A DNA stretch of 59,693 bases, from assembly GCA_934526185.1 (NCBI GenBank), contig CAKTAA010000005.1:1-59693 (forward strand), in the 5' to 3' direction. Origin of the DNA: an uncultured Eubacteriales bacterium (lineage in GTDB: Bacteria > Bacillota > Clostridia > Oscillospirales > CAG-272). Numbering within the stretch: the first letter of the stretch is position 1; every line of letters begins with the position of its first letter. The translations under genes and the position numbers were made by a program. Below the pieces are notes generated by a model. It had not been told where the DNA came from and searched no databases. It saw nothing but the letters and a program-made list of their open reading frames with translations. Positions 25,037 to 33,829 of this stretch are shown in pieces.

Positions 25037-26470
25037 GTGATACCTGTGGGAATCGGATATATCATTGCCGCAGTGATCTTTCTCTGCAATCCCGTCATCA
25101 ATATTGTCGATATTCTGCCGGATTTTATCGGATATCTGCTGCTTATCCGCGGACTGCGGCAGCTCTCCTATATCAGTGAGCCGGCGCGTGAGGCAAAGAT
25201 CTATGCTTTGAGGCTGATGTGGGTGACGCTCATCAAATTCCTTATCAGCGTGGCCATTGAAATTTGGAGCTCCTCCGTGCTTTCGCAGCCGACCATGCGT
25301 CTGACGTATGCGCTGGTGTTCAGCGCCTGGGAGCTGGTTCTGTTTATCCCCATGCTGAACCGTCTGCTGGAAAGCGTCAGCATGCTGGGATTGATGAATG
25401 ACAGCAGCGCGGCCATTTTCGGCTCCGATCAGCTCAGAATTCTCGGAATCGTTTTCTATGCGGTGCGCGTAGCGTGCTGCATGCTTCCTGAATTTGTCTA
25501 TCTGCAGTCGGCGGAGGAGCTGTATACGGTTTATGCAGACAACCGTATCGTGCTTGATTATTCGACATACCGGCCGTATCTGGTTGTTTTGTTTGGAGCT
25601 GTAGCCTTAGTCTGGGGCATTGTTTGGTGCGTCAGCCTGTGCAAGTATCTGCGGCGGGTGAAAAAGGATCCGGTTTTTGCCGGTGCTGTCTGCCGGCGTC
25701 TGGAGGAAAACAGCAGATGGATTCAGAAGGACCTGCTGATCCATGTCTGGAAGAGAAGCTTTATCCTATTCTTTGCCGCCTGTCTTTTCCTCTGTGGCTT
25801 TGAGTGGGAATATGTCAATATTCTGCCCGCATTTGCGGGGTGTCTGCTGATTGCTGCCGGGTTCATGCAAATGCGGGGCCTGTGCCGTTTCCCGCGTGTC
25901 ACCGGAACGGTTGCCGCTGCGGCTGTTCTGCCAACCGCAGCTTATTTCGGATATTCACTGCACATGCGTTCCGTTTGGACCGGCATCTACCATTATGAAT
26001 GGGGCGCGGACATCCCGCTTTCCGAGATGAACGCGAGAGCGCAGGCGGAGCCGCGGCAGATGATGTTTTTCTGGGCGACGCTTGCCTGCTCAATTTTGCT
26101 ATTTGCTGTATTTCTGCTGTTTTACAGAAGCATTCTGAAGGCGTACCGCGAAAACGGCAGAGCCGAGATTTACGGCGAAGACTTCATCGATCGAAAGCTG
26201 CGCAAAAGGAGGGAAAGGGAGAATGTCCGGGCGGGCCTGCTGCTGCCGCTCTGGTTCGCGCTTGTGCTGATTACCGCAACGGTTTCTGAGCTTCCCGACA
26301 TTTCTTTTTATAATACGCCCATTCCCTTTGTCAATCAGATTCTGAAGGTAATATTCCTTATCAGTGCAGGCAGGTTCCTGCGGAATCTGTATGCGGATCT
26401 TTCGGATTCCGTACAGGGGCGGCCGGATTTTGAAGCGAAGCTTGCAAAGCTGGATGTGAAAAAAATATAA
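25037..26470 (+). CDS. Polytopic membrane protein of unknown function, paralogue 2
   Basis: A 477-residue protein with about ten membrane segments. Its first 60 residues align without gaps to the preceding gene product around NIVDILPDFIGYLLLIRGLRQLS. A similar element, YVNILPAFAGCLLIAAGF, recurs near the middle, so the protein looks like a duplicated version of the unit. Several conserved aromatic and acidic positions lie at membrane borders, but no transport or enzyme signature is evident. The start is uncertain: GTG 25037 sits after AAAGGA, while GTG 24989 and TTG 25016 are in frame upstream and would add a basic leader. Function unknown. Confidence 0.7.
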   Translation: MIPVGIGYIIAAVIFLCNPVINIVDILPDFIGYLLLIRGLRQLSYISEPAREAKIYALRLMWVTLIKFLISVAIEIWSSSVLSQPTMRLTYALVFSAWELVLFIPMLNRLLESVSMLGLMNDSSAAIFGSDQLRILGIVFYAVRVACCMLPEFVYLQSAEELYTVYADNRIVLDYSTYRPYLVVLFGAVALVWGIVWCVSLCKYLRRVKKDPVFAGAVCRRLEENSRWIQKDLLIHVWKRSFILFFAACLFLCGFEWEYVNILPAFAGCLLIAAGFMQMRGLCRFPRVTGTVAAAAVLPTAAYFGYSLHMRSVWTGIYHYEWGADIPLSEMNARAQAEPRQMMFFWATLACSILLFAVFLLFYRSILKAYRENGRAEIYGEDFIDRKLRKRRERENVRAGLLLPLWFALVLITATVSELPDISFYNTPIPFVNQILKVIFLISAGRFLRNLYADLSDSVQGRPDFEAKLAKLDVKKI

Positions 26471-26557
26471 CGCAGGCAAGGCTGCTTATTTTTAACACGT
26501 CTGCACTGCGGCGATATCCGAAACAGTTGTATATCTTGGAAAATATGCCTGCATGTC

Positions 26558-26586
26558 TTGACATTTCACGCGGACGGAAGTATAAT
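26558..26586 (+). promoter_or_regulatory. Consensus promoter ahead of the hydrogenase-maturation leader
   Basis: Perfect TTGACA (26558-26563), exactly 17 bp, perfect TATAAT (26581-26586). The transcript should start near 26593. Confidence 0.88.
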
Positions 26587-26592
26587 AAAACT

Positions 26593-26711
26593 GTCTCCTG
26601 CCATAAAGTTGCCGCGCAGGCGGTTTCTGAATGTAAGGATGCGTCCAAACGAAATCGCCGAATTACGGGATAATACTGCTTGGCCGCGCCTTCCAGAGGC
26701 GCGGCTTTTTA
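26593..26711 (+). ncRNA. Candidate leader RNA or small RNA upstream of the hyd genes
   Basis: Between a consensus promoter and a strong intrinsic terminator lies about 120 bases with no credible coding frame. It can form CCGC-GCAG-GCGG (26612-26623) and a GGA/TCC hairpin in GGATGCGTCC (26638-26647). The segment GCCGCGC at 26611-26617 repeats the 5' arm of the terminator, so it could pair with the terminator's 3' arm GCGCGGC and act as an antiterminator. It is 260 bases upstream of the TM1266-like gene, hydE and hydG. It may be an attenuator or riboswitch for them, or an independent small RNA. No known class is recognised. Confidence 0.55.
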
Positions 26712-26712
26712 T
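26682..26712 (+). terminator. Intrinsic terminator within the hyd leader
   Basis: Eight-bp perfect GC stem GCCGCGCC (26683-26690) / GGCGCGGC (26698-26705), 7-base loop, then TTTTTAT. Confidence 0.9.
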
Positions 26713-26972
26713 ATGCAAGACAGGGCGGAGAACACGGGAAACGGCGAAAAAGTATACATAGTGAGGTATATTTATCAGCGCAGAAAACGGCAAAGCGTAT
26801 CAAAAGGAGTAAAAGAGACCGATAATATGGAAAAAGAAGCGGAAGACGCTTTGCGAAAATGCAAACAGCATATCCGGATACTTTTTCACCGGAGCATGAA
26901 TCGGAGATGGCGGAGAAAGCCTGAAAAATAAAGCTTTCAACGCATATGCCGCAGGAAAGAAAGGTTATGAAA
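26713..26972 (+). other. Gap between the leader terminator and the hyd regulator gene
   Basis: No gene is certain here. A 34-codon frame opens with ATG 26828, but its AAAGGAG lies 17 bases away, too far. A different frame over 26838-26925 reads MQTAYPDTFSPEHESEMAEK and looks protein-like without a clear start. Either could be a small unannotated peptide or a relic. No second promoter is evident. Confidence 0.3.
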
Positions 26973-27230
26973 ATGGAAATGAGAGTTGCGGTAATGGCAG
27001 TTATCGTAGAGGAAACGGAATCCGTGGAAAAGCTGAACGCACTGCTCCACGAATACGGCAGCTACATCATCGGCCGCATGGGCGTGCCGTACAAAGAAAA
27101 AAATATCAATATCGTTTCAGTCGCTATCGACGCGCCGCAGGATGTCATCGCCGCGCTATCCGGCAAAATCGGAAACCTTTGCGGCATCAGCGTGAAAACG
27201 GCGTATTCTCATGTGGTAAATCATGGATAA
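26973..27230 (+). CDS. TM1266-family putative regulator of the iron-only hydrogenase system
   Basis: An 85-residue ACT-like protein: MRVAVMAVIVEE, LNALLHEYGSYIIGRMGVPY, INIVSVAIDAPQDVIAALSGKIG and GISVKTAYS match the small TM1266-type family found beside H-cluster maturation genes. It is called a putative regulator because it resembles NikR/ACT ligand-binding domains, but it carries no DNA-binding domain here. ATG 26973 is chosen since AAAGG ends eight bases earlier; ATGs at 26967 and 26946 are in frame. Its end overlaps hydE by eight bases, so the two are translationally coupled. Confidence 0.85.
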   Translation: MEMRVAVMAVIVEETESVEKLNALLHEYGSYIIGRMGVPYKEKNINIVSVAIDAPQDVIAALSGKIGNLCGISVKTAYSHVVNHG

Positions 27231-28278
27231 AAGACTGACGGAACTCTTCTGCCGTCTCGAGGAAAGGCGAACGCTTGAGACGCAGGAGTATCAATACCTT
27301 GTGGAAGGCTATTCGCCGGAGGCGGCTGAGTATATTGCGGAAAAGGCCGTCAGAGCGCGCAGACGGGTATACGGCGATCGAATTTATATCCGGGGACTTA
27401 TTGAGATCGGCAACGTCTGCCGAAACGATTGCTTCTACTGCGGCATTCGGCGCTCCAACCGTGCCTGTGAGCGGTACCGTCTGACAACGGAACAGATTTT
27501 GAACTGCTGCCGGAAAGGATACGCACTGGGGTTCCGTACCTTTGTTCTTCAGGGCGGCGAGGACGGGGCGCTTTCGGCCGAAGCCGTCTGCGAGACGGTT
27601 CGTGCAATCAAAAGTTTGTACCCTGACTGCGCGGTCACGCTGTCGCTCGGGGAGTACGGCAGGGCGGATTACGAGGAGATGTTCCGCGCAGGCGCCGACA
27701 GGTATCTGCTCCGGCATGAAACAGCGTCAAGGGAGCACTACGAAAAGCTGCACCCGGCGGAAATGTCCTTTGAGAAGCGGATGCGCTGCCTTGCCGATCT
27801 TAGAGAGATCGGTTTTCAGACAGGCTGCGGCTTTATGGTGTCGTCGCCGTATCAAACCTCCCGCACGCTTGCGGAGGATTTGAAATTTGTCGAGCGCTTT
27901 TCGCCGGATATGTGCGGCATCGGACCATTTATTCCGCATAAGGACACGCCCTTCGGCGACAGGCCGGCGGGCGGAGTCGGACTGACTGTTTATCTGCTGT
28001 CGGTTCTGCGCTTGATAAAACCCAGTCTGCTGCTGCCTGCAACGACGGCTCTGGGAACGATTCATCCGTTCGGCCGCGAAATGGGGATTCTGGCCGGCGC
28101 CAATGTGGTGATGCCGAATCTGTCCCCGCTTGCCGCGAGAAAGAAGTATATGCTGTATGACAACAAAATCAGCACCGGCGAAGAAGCGGCCGAGGGGCTG
28201 GAGAGTCTGAAAAAGCGCATGGAAGCGATCGGCTGTGAAATCGTCACCGACCGAGGCGACGCAAAAAAATCTGACTGA
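27223..28278 (+). CDS. hydE: [FeFe]-hydrogenase H-cluster radical SAM maturase HydE
   Basis: A 351-residue radical SAM enzyme. The cluster motif CRNDCFYCGIR supplies the three Cys that bind the 4Fe-4S cluster and S-adenosylmethionine; RGLIEIGNVC precedes it. Later segments FVLQGGEDG, YLLRHETASREHYEKLHP and GIGPFIPHKDTPF match HydE rather than biotin synthase. HydE acts with HydG and HydF to build the di-iron subcluster of the H-cluster, contributing to the dithiomethylamine bridge pathway. Length is normal. The start overlaps the TM1266-like gene and hydG follows after 41 bases, giving a three-gene operon. Confidence 0.95.
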   Translation: MDKRLTELFCRLEERRTLETQEYQYLVEGYSPEAAEYIAEKAVRARRRVYGDRIYIRGLIEIGNVCRNDCFYCGIRRSNRACERYRLTTEQILNCCRKGYALGFRTFVLQGGEDGALSAEAVCETVRAIKSLYPDCAVTLSLGEYGRADYEEMFRAGADRYLLRHETASREHYEKLHPAEMSFEKRMRCLADLREIGFQTGCGFMVSSPYQTSRTLAEDLKFVERFSPDMCGIGPFIPHKDTPFGDRPAGGVGLTVYLLSVLRLIKPSLLLPATTALGTIHPFGREMGILAGANVVMPNLSPLAARKKYMLYDNKISTGEEAAEGLESLKKRMEAIGCEIVTDRGDAKKSD

Positions 28279-28319
28279 ATATATCTGCACGTGAAATGTG
28301 AAGAAAAGGAGCGTTCATA

Positions 28320-29768
28320 ATGGCAAATTATAATCCGAAATCGCTGAAAGCGGAGGAATTTATTCATGACGGGGAAATTCTGGATACCCTCCGGTATGCG
28401 GAGGAGAATAAACACAACCTTTCGCTGATTGACAGCATACTGGAGAAGGCGCGTCCGAAAAAAACAGAGGGCGGCTTCCGCTGCGCGGGACTGACGCACA
28501 GAGAGGCCTCTGTTCTGCTTGCCTGCGATATTCCGGAGAAGGTGGAGGAGATGTACCGGCTGGCTGAGGAGATAAAGCAGGCCTTTTACGGCAACCGAAT
28601 CGTCATGTTCGCGCCGCTCTATCTCTCGAACTACTGCGTAAACGGCTGCGTGTACTGCCCCTATCATCTCAAAAACAAGCACATAGCCCGCAAAAAGCTG
28701 ACGCAGGAGGACGTCCGCCGGGAGGTTATCGCGCTGCAGGATATGGGGCACAAGCGTCTTGCGATCGAGGCGGGAGAGGATCCGGTGAACAACCCGATTG
28801 AATATATTCTCGAATGTATTGAAACAATTTACGGCATTCATCACAAAAACGGTGCAATCCGGCGCGTGAATGTGAACATCGCGGCTACGACCGTTGAAAA
28901 TTACCGCAGGCTGAAGGACGCCGGCATCGGTACGTATATTCTGTTTCAGGAGACGTATCACAAGCAGAGCTATCTGCAGCTTCATCCCACCGGCCCCAAG
29001 CACGATTACGATTATCACACGGAGGCCATGGACAGAGCCATGGAGGGCGGCATCGACGACGTGGGGCTCGGCGTGCTGTTCGGGCTTGAAATGTACAAGT
29101 ATGAGTTTGCCGGCCTGCTCATGCACGCGGAACATCTCGAAGCGGTGCACGGCGTGGGGCCGCATACCATAAGCGTACCGAGAGTTAAGCATGCTGACGA
29201 CATCGACCCCGATGTATTCGACAACGGCCTGGACGACGAGACCTTCTGCAAGATCATCGCCTGCATCCGCATCGCCGTACCGTATACCGGAATGATCATT
29301 TCAACCCGCGAGAGCCAGAGTGTGCGCGAAAAGGTTCTGAAGCTCGGTATCTCTCAGATCAGCGGCGCGTCCCGTACCTCTGTGGGCGGATATGCCGAGG
29401 AATGCCGGCCGCACGATTCGGAGCAGTTCGACGTGTCCGACCAGCGCACGCTGGACGAGGTCGTGAACTGGCTGATGCGTTTGGGGCACATCCCATCCTT
29501 CTGCACCGCCTGTTACCGCGAAGGGAGAACCGGCGACCGCTTCATGAGCCTGTGCAAAAGCGGTCAGATTCTCAACTGCTGTCACCCGAACGCGCTCATG
29601 ACGCTCTCGGAGTATCTCACGGATTATGCGTCGGAGGATACAAAAAAGATAGGCTTTGACCTCATCGCCCGTGAGCTTGACAAGATTCCGAATGAAAAGG
29701 TGAAGGAAATCGCGCGGAGAAATGTCGCGGACATCAGGGACTCGGGTAAAAGGGACTTTCGGTTCTGA
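28320..29768 (+). CDS. hydG: [FeFe]-hydrogenase H-cluster radical SAM maturase HydG
   Basis: A 482-residue tyrosine lyase that supplies CO and cyanide on iron for the H-cluster. The radical SAM motif is CVNGCVYCPYH. The C-terminal second cluster motif CTACYREGRTGDRF ... SGQILNC (Cys-x2-Cys-x22-Cys pattern) is complete, and this sets HydG apart from the thiamine enzyme ThiH. The substrate pocket motifs ETYHKQSYLQLHPTGPKHDY and GGIDDVGLGVLFGL are typical. AAAAGGAG lies before ATG 28320. The gene ends the maturation operon; hydF is 2.6 kb further on behind two unrelated genes. Confidence 0.97.
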   Translation: MANYNPKSLKAEEFIHDGEILDTLRYAEENKHNLSLIDSILEKARPKKTEGGFRCAGLTHREASVLLACDIPEKVEEMYRLAEEIKQAFYGNRIVMFAPLYLSNYCVNGCVYCPYHLKNKHIARKKLTQEDVRREVIALQDMGHKRLAIEAGEDPVNNPIEYILECIETIYGIHHKNGAIRRVNVNIAATTVENYRRLKDAGIGTYILFQETYHKQSYLQLHPTGPKHDYDYHTEAMDRAMEGGIDDVGLGVLFGLEMYKYEFAGLLMHAEHLEAVHGVGPHTISVPRVKHADDIDPDVFDNGLDDETFCKIIACIRIAVPYTGMIISTRESQSVREKVLKLGISQISGASRTSVGGYAEECRPHDSEQFDVSDQRTLDEVVNWLMRLGHIPSFCTACYREGRTGDRFMSLCKSGQILNCCHPNALMTLSEYLTDYASEDTKKIGFDLIARELDKIPNEKVKEIARRNVADIRDSGKRDFRF

Positions 29769-29906
29769 CGTATTTTCTCTATAGACGTGCGGGCAGCTCT
29801 TTCCATTGGCGGCTGCTTCTTATACAGGCAATGGATGATATACATTTTCCGTTTCATAATACAATGAAAGCATACCGGTAATAAAACAGTAATTGAGGAA
29901 AATCAA

Positions 29907-30755
29907 ATGAATCATATGGCTCTCAGAAAATATAACGGTTCTGATAAGTGTGCAGTCCATGGAATAACCGAATCTCTTTATTATGAAGTGTTTCAAATGT
30001 TTTCAAAGGATAAAGTGCAATTGATTTTTGAAGAGGGAGCTGCTGTCGGATGGATTTACCTGAGTCTGCCCGAAGGTTCATTGTATTCCGGCTTTGTATT
30101 CCTATATATCGATCCAAAGCGCCGAAGAAAAGGCATCGGTACCTATGCCTATAAACAGGCTGAAAAACGGCTGAAAGAGATCGGATGCAATTGGTGGTCA
30201 AGCTATCCTGAATCTGAAACGGCGGATAAATTTGCCATGTCGGTTGGATTTGACTACACCAATACCAATTCCTGCTTGGTGTTTGACGGCAATGGGATTG
30301 CTGCATCGGTGGAGGGGATTCGCGTATGCCGGACTGAAGATTATCCGATCGTTCCTGATATTTGGTCAAGAGAATATGCCGCTATGCATATTCGCATAGG
30401 ACTTCCTTATGAAAAGAAGGAATTGTCTCCGGCCGAACGAAAAGAAGAATATGAAGAATTCTGCAGGAATCTGAACAACTATTTTGTCATGGAAATCAAC
30501 CGGAAAATTGTTGGTATGGGGAGCTTGTTCGGAGATAATTCGGGTATTGGTTCTATTGCCGTCGATCAGGCTTATTCCGGCAGAGGATACGGCACAAGAC
30601 TTGCTGCGTTTTTAACGAATGAATGTATCAGAAGAGGGAACCCAAAGCCCTTGCTGTACTGTGAAGCAGGCAACGAAAATGCTATGCATGTCTATCAAAA
30701 GATCGGATATGTCGAACAAAGCAGAGAAAGTGTAGCTGTGAAAAATCGAACTTGA
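29907..30755 (+). CDS. GNAT-family acetyltransferase with two GNAT domains
   Basis: A 282-residue protein with two acetyltransferase-like halves. The first (about 1-130) has DPKRRRKGIGTYAYKQAEKR, the second (about 140-275) has VDQAYSGRGYGTRLAAFL with GNENAMHVYQKIGYVE. Both carry the (R/Q)xxGxG/A acetyl-CoA loop, and the second, with the usual C-terminal beta-bulge region, is probably the active one. Targets may be a small molecule or protein N-terminus; nothing decides. GAGGAAA precedes ATG 29907. It interrupts the hyd genes but shows no functional link to them. Confidence 0.85.
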   Translation: MNHMALRKYNGSDKCAVHGITESLYYEVFQMFSKDKVQLIFEEGAAVGWIYLSLPEGSLYSGFVFLYIDPKRRRKGIGTYAYKQAEKRLKEIGCNWWSSYPESETADKFAMSVGFDYTNTNSCLVFDGNGIAASVEGIRVCRTEDYPIVPDIWSREYAAMHIRIGLPYEKKELSPAERKEEYEEFCRNLNNYFVMEINRKIVGMGSLFGDNSGIGSIAVDQAYSGRGYGTRLAAFLTNECIRRGNPKPLLYCEAGNENAMHVYQKIGYVEQSRESVAVKNRT

Positions 30756-30888
30756 AAGCAATCCTCTTAACGCGGTGCAAAGGTACCCCTTTCAAACATA
30801 TAACCGGCGTATCTGCGGAAACGGTTGCTTGAACGGAGCCTCCGTCCTTTAGCTGAGATGTAAGCCGGCACGCAAAAAGCGCATCAAT

Positions 30889-30921
30889 CTGCCGGCCGAC
30901 GGAAAACCGTTCGGCCGGCAG
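30889..30921. terminator. Strong hairpin between convergent GNAT and XRE/TPR genes
   Basis: Stem CTGCCGGCCGACGG / CCGTTCGGCCGGCAG with a single bulged T and AAAA loop. No immediate T-run on either strand, but its place between convergent genes fits a shared terminator. Confidence 0.55.
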
Positions 30922-30956
30922 GAACCTGAAATTCATTTTTTATTTTCGAGCAGCTC

Positions 30957-32117
30957 TTACTGCTGCGTTTTACCAACCCACTCCGCCCAGCGGGGATCGG
31001 CTTTGATTTCCTTTTCAACCTTAGAATTGTCGGGCTTGCACCAGAAGGGCCAGTCCTCCGGCAGTATTTTTGCAATTTCGGCGGAAGAACCCGATTTGGA
31101 TTTTACAAAGGAGACAAGGGGCGCTGTCAGTGCGTGCTCCGTGCCGTCGCAAATGGCTTCCAGCGCCTTCGCGTGCCTCAGAGCCTCGTCAAGCGAAGCA
31201 AAAGCGTCGTCGTGATACCCGCGCTCCCACTGTACTCTCGACAGATACAGATACAGCTTTACTACCTCGCCGTGATATTCGCCGAGATTGCCGTCGTCGC
31301 AGATGAAGTCGAAAAGGGAAATCAGTCCCTTGAGCTTGTGAATCGGCATATCGGTTTCGTAGTGATGCAGGTTATTGAGAAGGCCGTAAACGCAATGCTC
31401 GGCAAATTGGGAGGCCATCTTCAAAAGGACGTCTCCGATATAGCGGGCTTCCTCTTTGCCGTCCGTCGCTGCTGCCAGCAGAATTTCGCGGGAGTGCTTC
31501 AGCTCCGGCATGCGGTTGGCAAAGGCGACAGCTTTTTCGGTTTCTCCGATGTTTCTGTAAAGCAGAACCAAAATGGAAGTCGCTTTGGTAACAACGGCAG
31601 GATCCTTAGCAGTATTTACAAGATTTTCACTGACCTTGACAGCTTCCTGCCAATATATATTTTTCTTGTGAATATCGTACCGATGCTGAATGTATCCTTC
31701 GTCGTCATAATACAGCCATTCATGATGACGCCGCCAGCCTGCCTCGGAAAGCGTATCGGCCAGTGTGATAAGCAGGCGTTCGTTCTGCGGAAATTCCGCA
31801 AGGGCTTCTCTGAGAATACCGAGGCACTCATCAACCCATTCATCGTCTCCGCGGGCTTTGATGTTATAGGCGTCCACCCGCGCGACAACCGCTTCGATTT
31901 TTCTGTCGCGGTCGGCGCTGTACCCGAACAGCTCGTCGATGGTAATACCGAAGTAGTTTGCGATGGCGGGAATTGTCTCCATGTCGGGATAAGCGCCGTC
32001 TGTTTCCCAGCGGGATACCGCCTGGCAGCTAACGTCCAATGCCTCGGCAAGATTTTCCTGCGTCCGGCCGTCGCGCTTGCGAAGCTGTCTGATTTTATCC
32101 CCCAATTTCAAATTCAT
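30957..32117 (-). CDS. XRE-family regulator with TPR-like C-terminal domain
   Basis: A 386-residue protein. Residues 5-62 are a helix-turn-helix with GRTQENLAEALDVSCQAVSRWE and YFGITIDELFG. The rest is all-helical and resembles TPR-type sensor domains of Rgg/PlcR-like or clostridial XRE regulators (for example ILREALAEFPQNERLLITLA and TSILVLLYRNIGETEKAV). Such domains often bind peptides or partner proteins; no ligand can be named. GAGGTG precedes ATG 32117. It is transcribed against its neighbours, between hydG and hydF, so it may regulate its surroundings or be a later insertion. Confidence 0.85.
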   Translation of the reverse strand: MNLKLGDKIRQLRKRDGRTQENLAEALDVSCQAVSRWETDGAYPDMETIPAIANYFGITIDELFGYSADRDRKIEAVVARVDAYNIKARGDDEWVDECLGILREALAEFPQNERLLITLADTLSEAGWRRHHEWLYYDDEGYIQHRYDIHKKNIYWQEAVKVSENLVNTAKDPAVVTKATSILVLLYRNIGETEKAVAFANRMPELKHSREILLAAATDGKEEARYIGDVLLKMASQFAEHCVYGLLNNLHHYETDMPIHKLKGLISLFDFICDDGNLGEYHGEVVKLYLYLSRVQWERGYHDDAFASLDEALRHAKALEAICDGTEHALTAPLVSFVKSKSGSSAEIAKILPEDWPFWCKPDNSKVEKEIKADPRWAEWVGKTQQ

Positions 32118-32344
32118 AAAAACACCTCACAAAATAGATTCACCGGTGTGCTTACAGTGTAGCACGGCACGGTGGAAATGTAAAGCATCAATCAGTTGTA
32201 TAAAATTCGATCGCTGGTTGAATGAATGTTTGAGCCCTCCGGCAGTAAGTAAGGGGGCCGTTTTGGCCGGCGCCGAGAAGAGGAACAGCAGAAAATTTTC
32301 ATGAAAGGAAGTCTCTGCGGGATAGCGGAGGCGGGGCAGTAAAT

Positions 32345-33547
32345 ATGGGACTCCATGATCAAGTATCGGCTGAGCGTGTACACATCGGTTTTTTCGGCCT
32401 GCGGAATGCAGGTAAATCCAGCGTTGTGAACGCAGTGACGGGGCAGAAGCTTTCTGTTGTGTCGGATGTGCCGGGGACGACGACGGATCCGGTCAAAAAG
32501 GCAATGGAGCTGCTGCCGCTCGGTCCGGTTGTCATCATTGACACGCCGGGAACAGACGACGAGGGGAAGCTTGGAGAGATGCGTGTCAGGCGGGCTCTGC
32601 AGACGCTGGACAAAACGGATGTCGCGGTTCTTGTCGTGGACGGCACAAAGGGACTGCGGGAGGCTGACAGAGAGCTGATCTCCCTGTTTGCGTCAAAGGA
32701 AATTGCCTATATTGTCGCATATAACAAGTCGGATCTGCTGCAGACCTGTCCGTCGCCGGGCGAAAACGAAATTTATGTCAGCGCTGCGGACGGCACAAAT
32801 ATACACGAGCTGAAGGAGAAGATAGCGCATCTGGCAAAATGTGAGGAGAATCCAAGACACCTTGTCGCGGATCTTATCGCACCCGGCGACGTCGTCGTGC
32901 TGGTTGTGCCGATCGACTCCGCCGCCCCGAAAGGGAGGCTTATTCTGCCGCAGCAGCAGACGATACGGGATGTGCTTGAGGCGGGAGCGATTTCCGTTGC
33001 AACGCGTGAAACAGAGCTCCCGCGGACGCTTGACTCCCTCTCGGAGAAGCCGCGGCTGGTTATAACCGATTCACAGGCCTTCGGGCGCGTCAGCGAAGAT
33101 ACGCCGGAGGATATCCCTCTTACCTCTTTTTCCATCCTGTTTGCCCGCTACAAGGGCGGACTGAAGCAGGCGGTGAAGGGAGCGGCAGTGCTGGATAAGC
33201 TGAGGGACGGTGATACGGTGCTCATTTCCGAGGGCTGTACGCACCACCGCCAATGTGAGGATATCGGGACTGTCAAGCTGCCGAAGTGGATACGGGACTA
33301 TACGAACAAAAAAATCAATTTTGAATTCACCTCAGGCGGAGAATTTCCCGACGACTTGTCAAAGTATGCTCTTGTTGTTCATTGCGGCGCCTGCATGCTG
33401 AGCGAGCGTGAAATGAAATCCCGTGTCCGCCGCGCGGAGGAGCGGAACATACCGATTACCAATTACGGAATCGCCATAGCCCAGATGCACGGGATTCTCA
33501 GACGTTCTCTTGCGCCGTTTCCCGAAATTTTAAAGGAACTGCAATGA
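32345..33547 (+). CDS. hydF: [FeFe]-hydrogenase H-cluster maturation GTPase HydF
   Basis: A 400-residue scaffold that assembles the di-iron subcluster and delivers it to hydrogenase. The N-terminal GTPase has Walker A GLRNAGKSSVVNAVTG, switch PGTTTDPV, DTPGTDD, NKSD and SAADG. The C-terminal metal-binding domain keeps the CTHHRQC region and the late HCGACML, matching the conserved HydF cluster ligands (CxH ... HCxxC). GGAGGCGGGG precedes ATG 32345. Its stretch is separated from hydEG by an acetyltransferase and an inverted regulator, so it needs its own promoter, which I could not identify with confidence. The hydrogenase itself is not in the window. Confidence 0.96.
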   Translation: MGLHDQVSAERVHIGFFGLRNAGKSSVVNAVTGQKLSVVSDVPGTTTDPVKKAMELLPLGPVVIIDTPGTDDEGKLGEMRVRRALQTLDKTDVAVLVVDGTKGLREADRELISLFASKEIAYIVAYNKSDLLQTCPSPGENEIYVSAADGTNIHELKEKIAHLAKCEENPRHLVADLIAPGDVVVLVVPIDSAAPKGRLILPQQQTIRDVLEAGAISVATRETELPRTLDSLSEKPRLVITDSQAFGRVSEDTPEDIPLTSFSILFARYKGGLKQAVKGAAVLDKLRDGDTVLISEGCTHHRQCEDIGTVKLPKWIRDYTNKKINFEFTSGGEFPDDLSKYALVVHCGACMLSEREMKSRVRRAEERNIPITNYGIAIAQMHGILRRSLAPFPEILKELQ

Positions 33548-33588
33548 GGCGGGAATGGAGAGGAAATCTCTGCCGCTGTGACAAAGCC

Positions 33589-33624
33589 AAGAAGTCCCCC
33601 ACTGTACCGGCGGGGGACTTCTTC
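33589..33624 (+). terminator. Terminator-like hairpin after hydF
   Basis: Twelve-bp perfect stem AAGAAGTCCCCC / GGGGGACTTCTT with an 11-base loop. The T-run is poor (CTGTATGG). A close relative of this hairpin lies after purA at 48604-48645. Confidence 0.7.
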
Positions 33625-33800
33625 TGTATGGCTGCTTTCTTCTGCCGGAGTGGGAGGCGGTACGGACGAAGCAAACATCTGACGCATATGCTTTGAATAG
33701 AGCGGCCGAAATTGCCGAAGGGCAGGTAAGCGGCTTGCAGTCGGCTGCCGGGAATCGGTGGTTCGGCAGCGGGAACATTCGGGAGATTGTGAAAAGGATA

Positions 33801-33829
33801 TTGATTTCATTTGTTATTTGTGATATACT
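33801..33829 (+). promoter_or_regulatory. Promoter of cysE-cysS
   Basis: TTGATT (33801-33806), 17-bp spacer, TATACT (33824-33829). The leader to cysE is about 220 bases. It shows no T-box signature (AGGGTGGnACCGCG is absent). A 69-codon frame, 33857-34066, with three Cys codons runs through it and over the cysE start. Confidence 0.6.
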
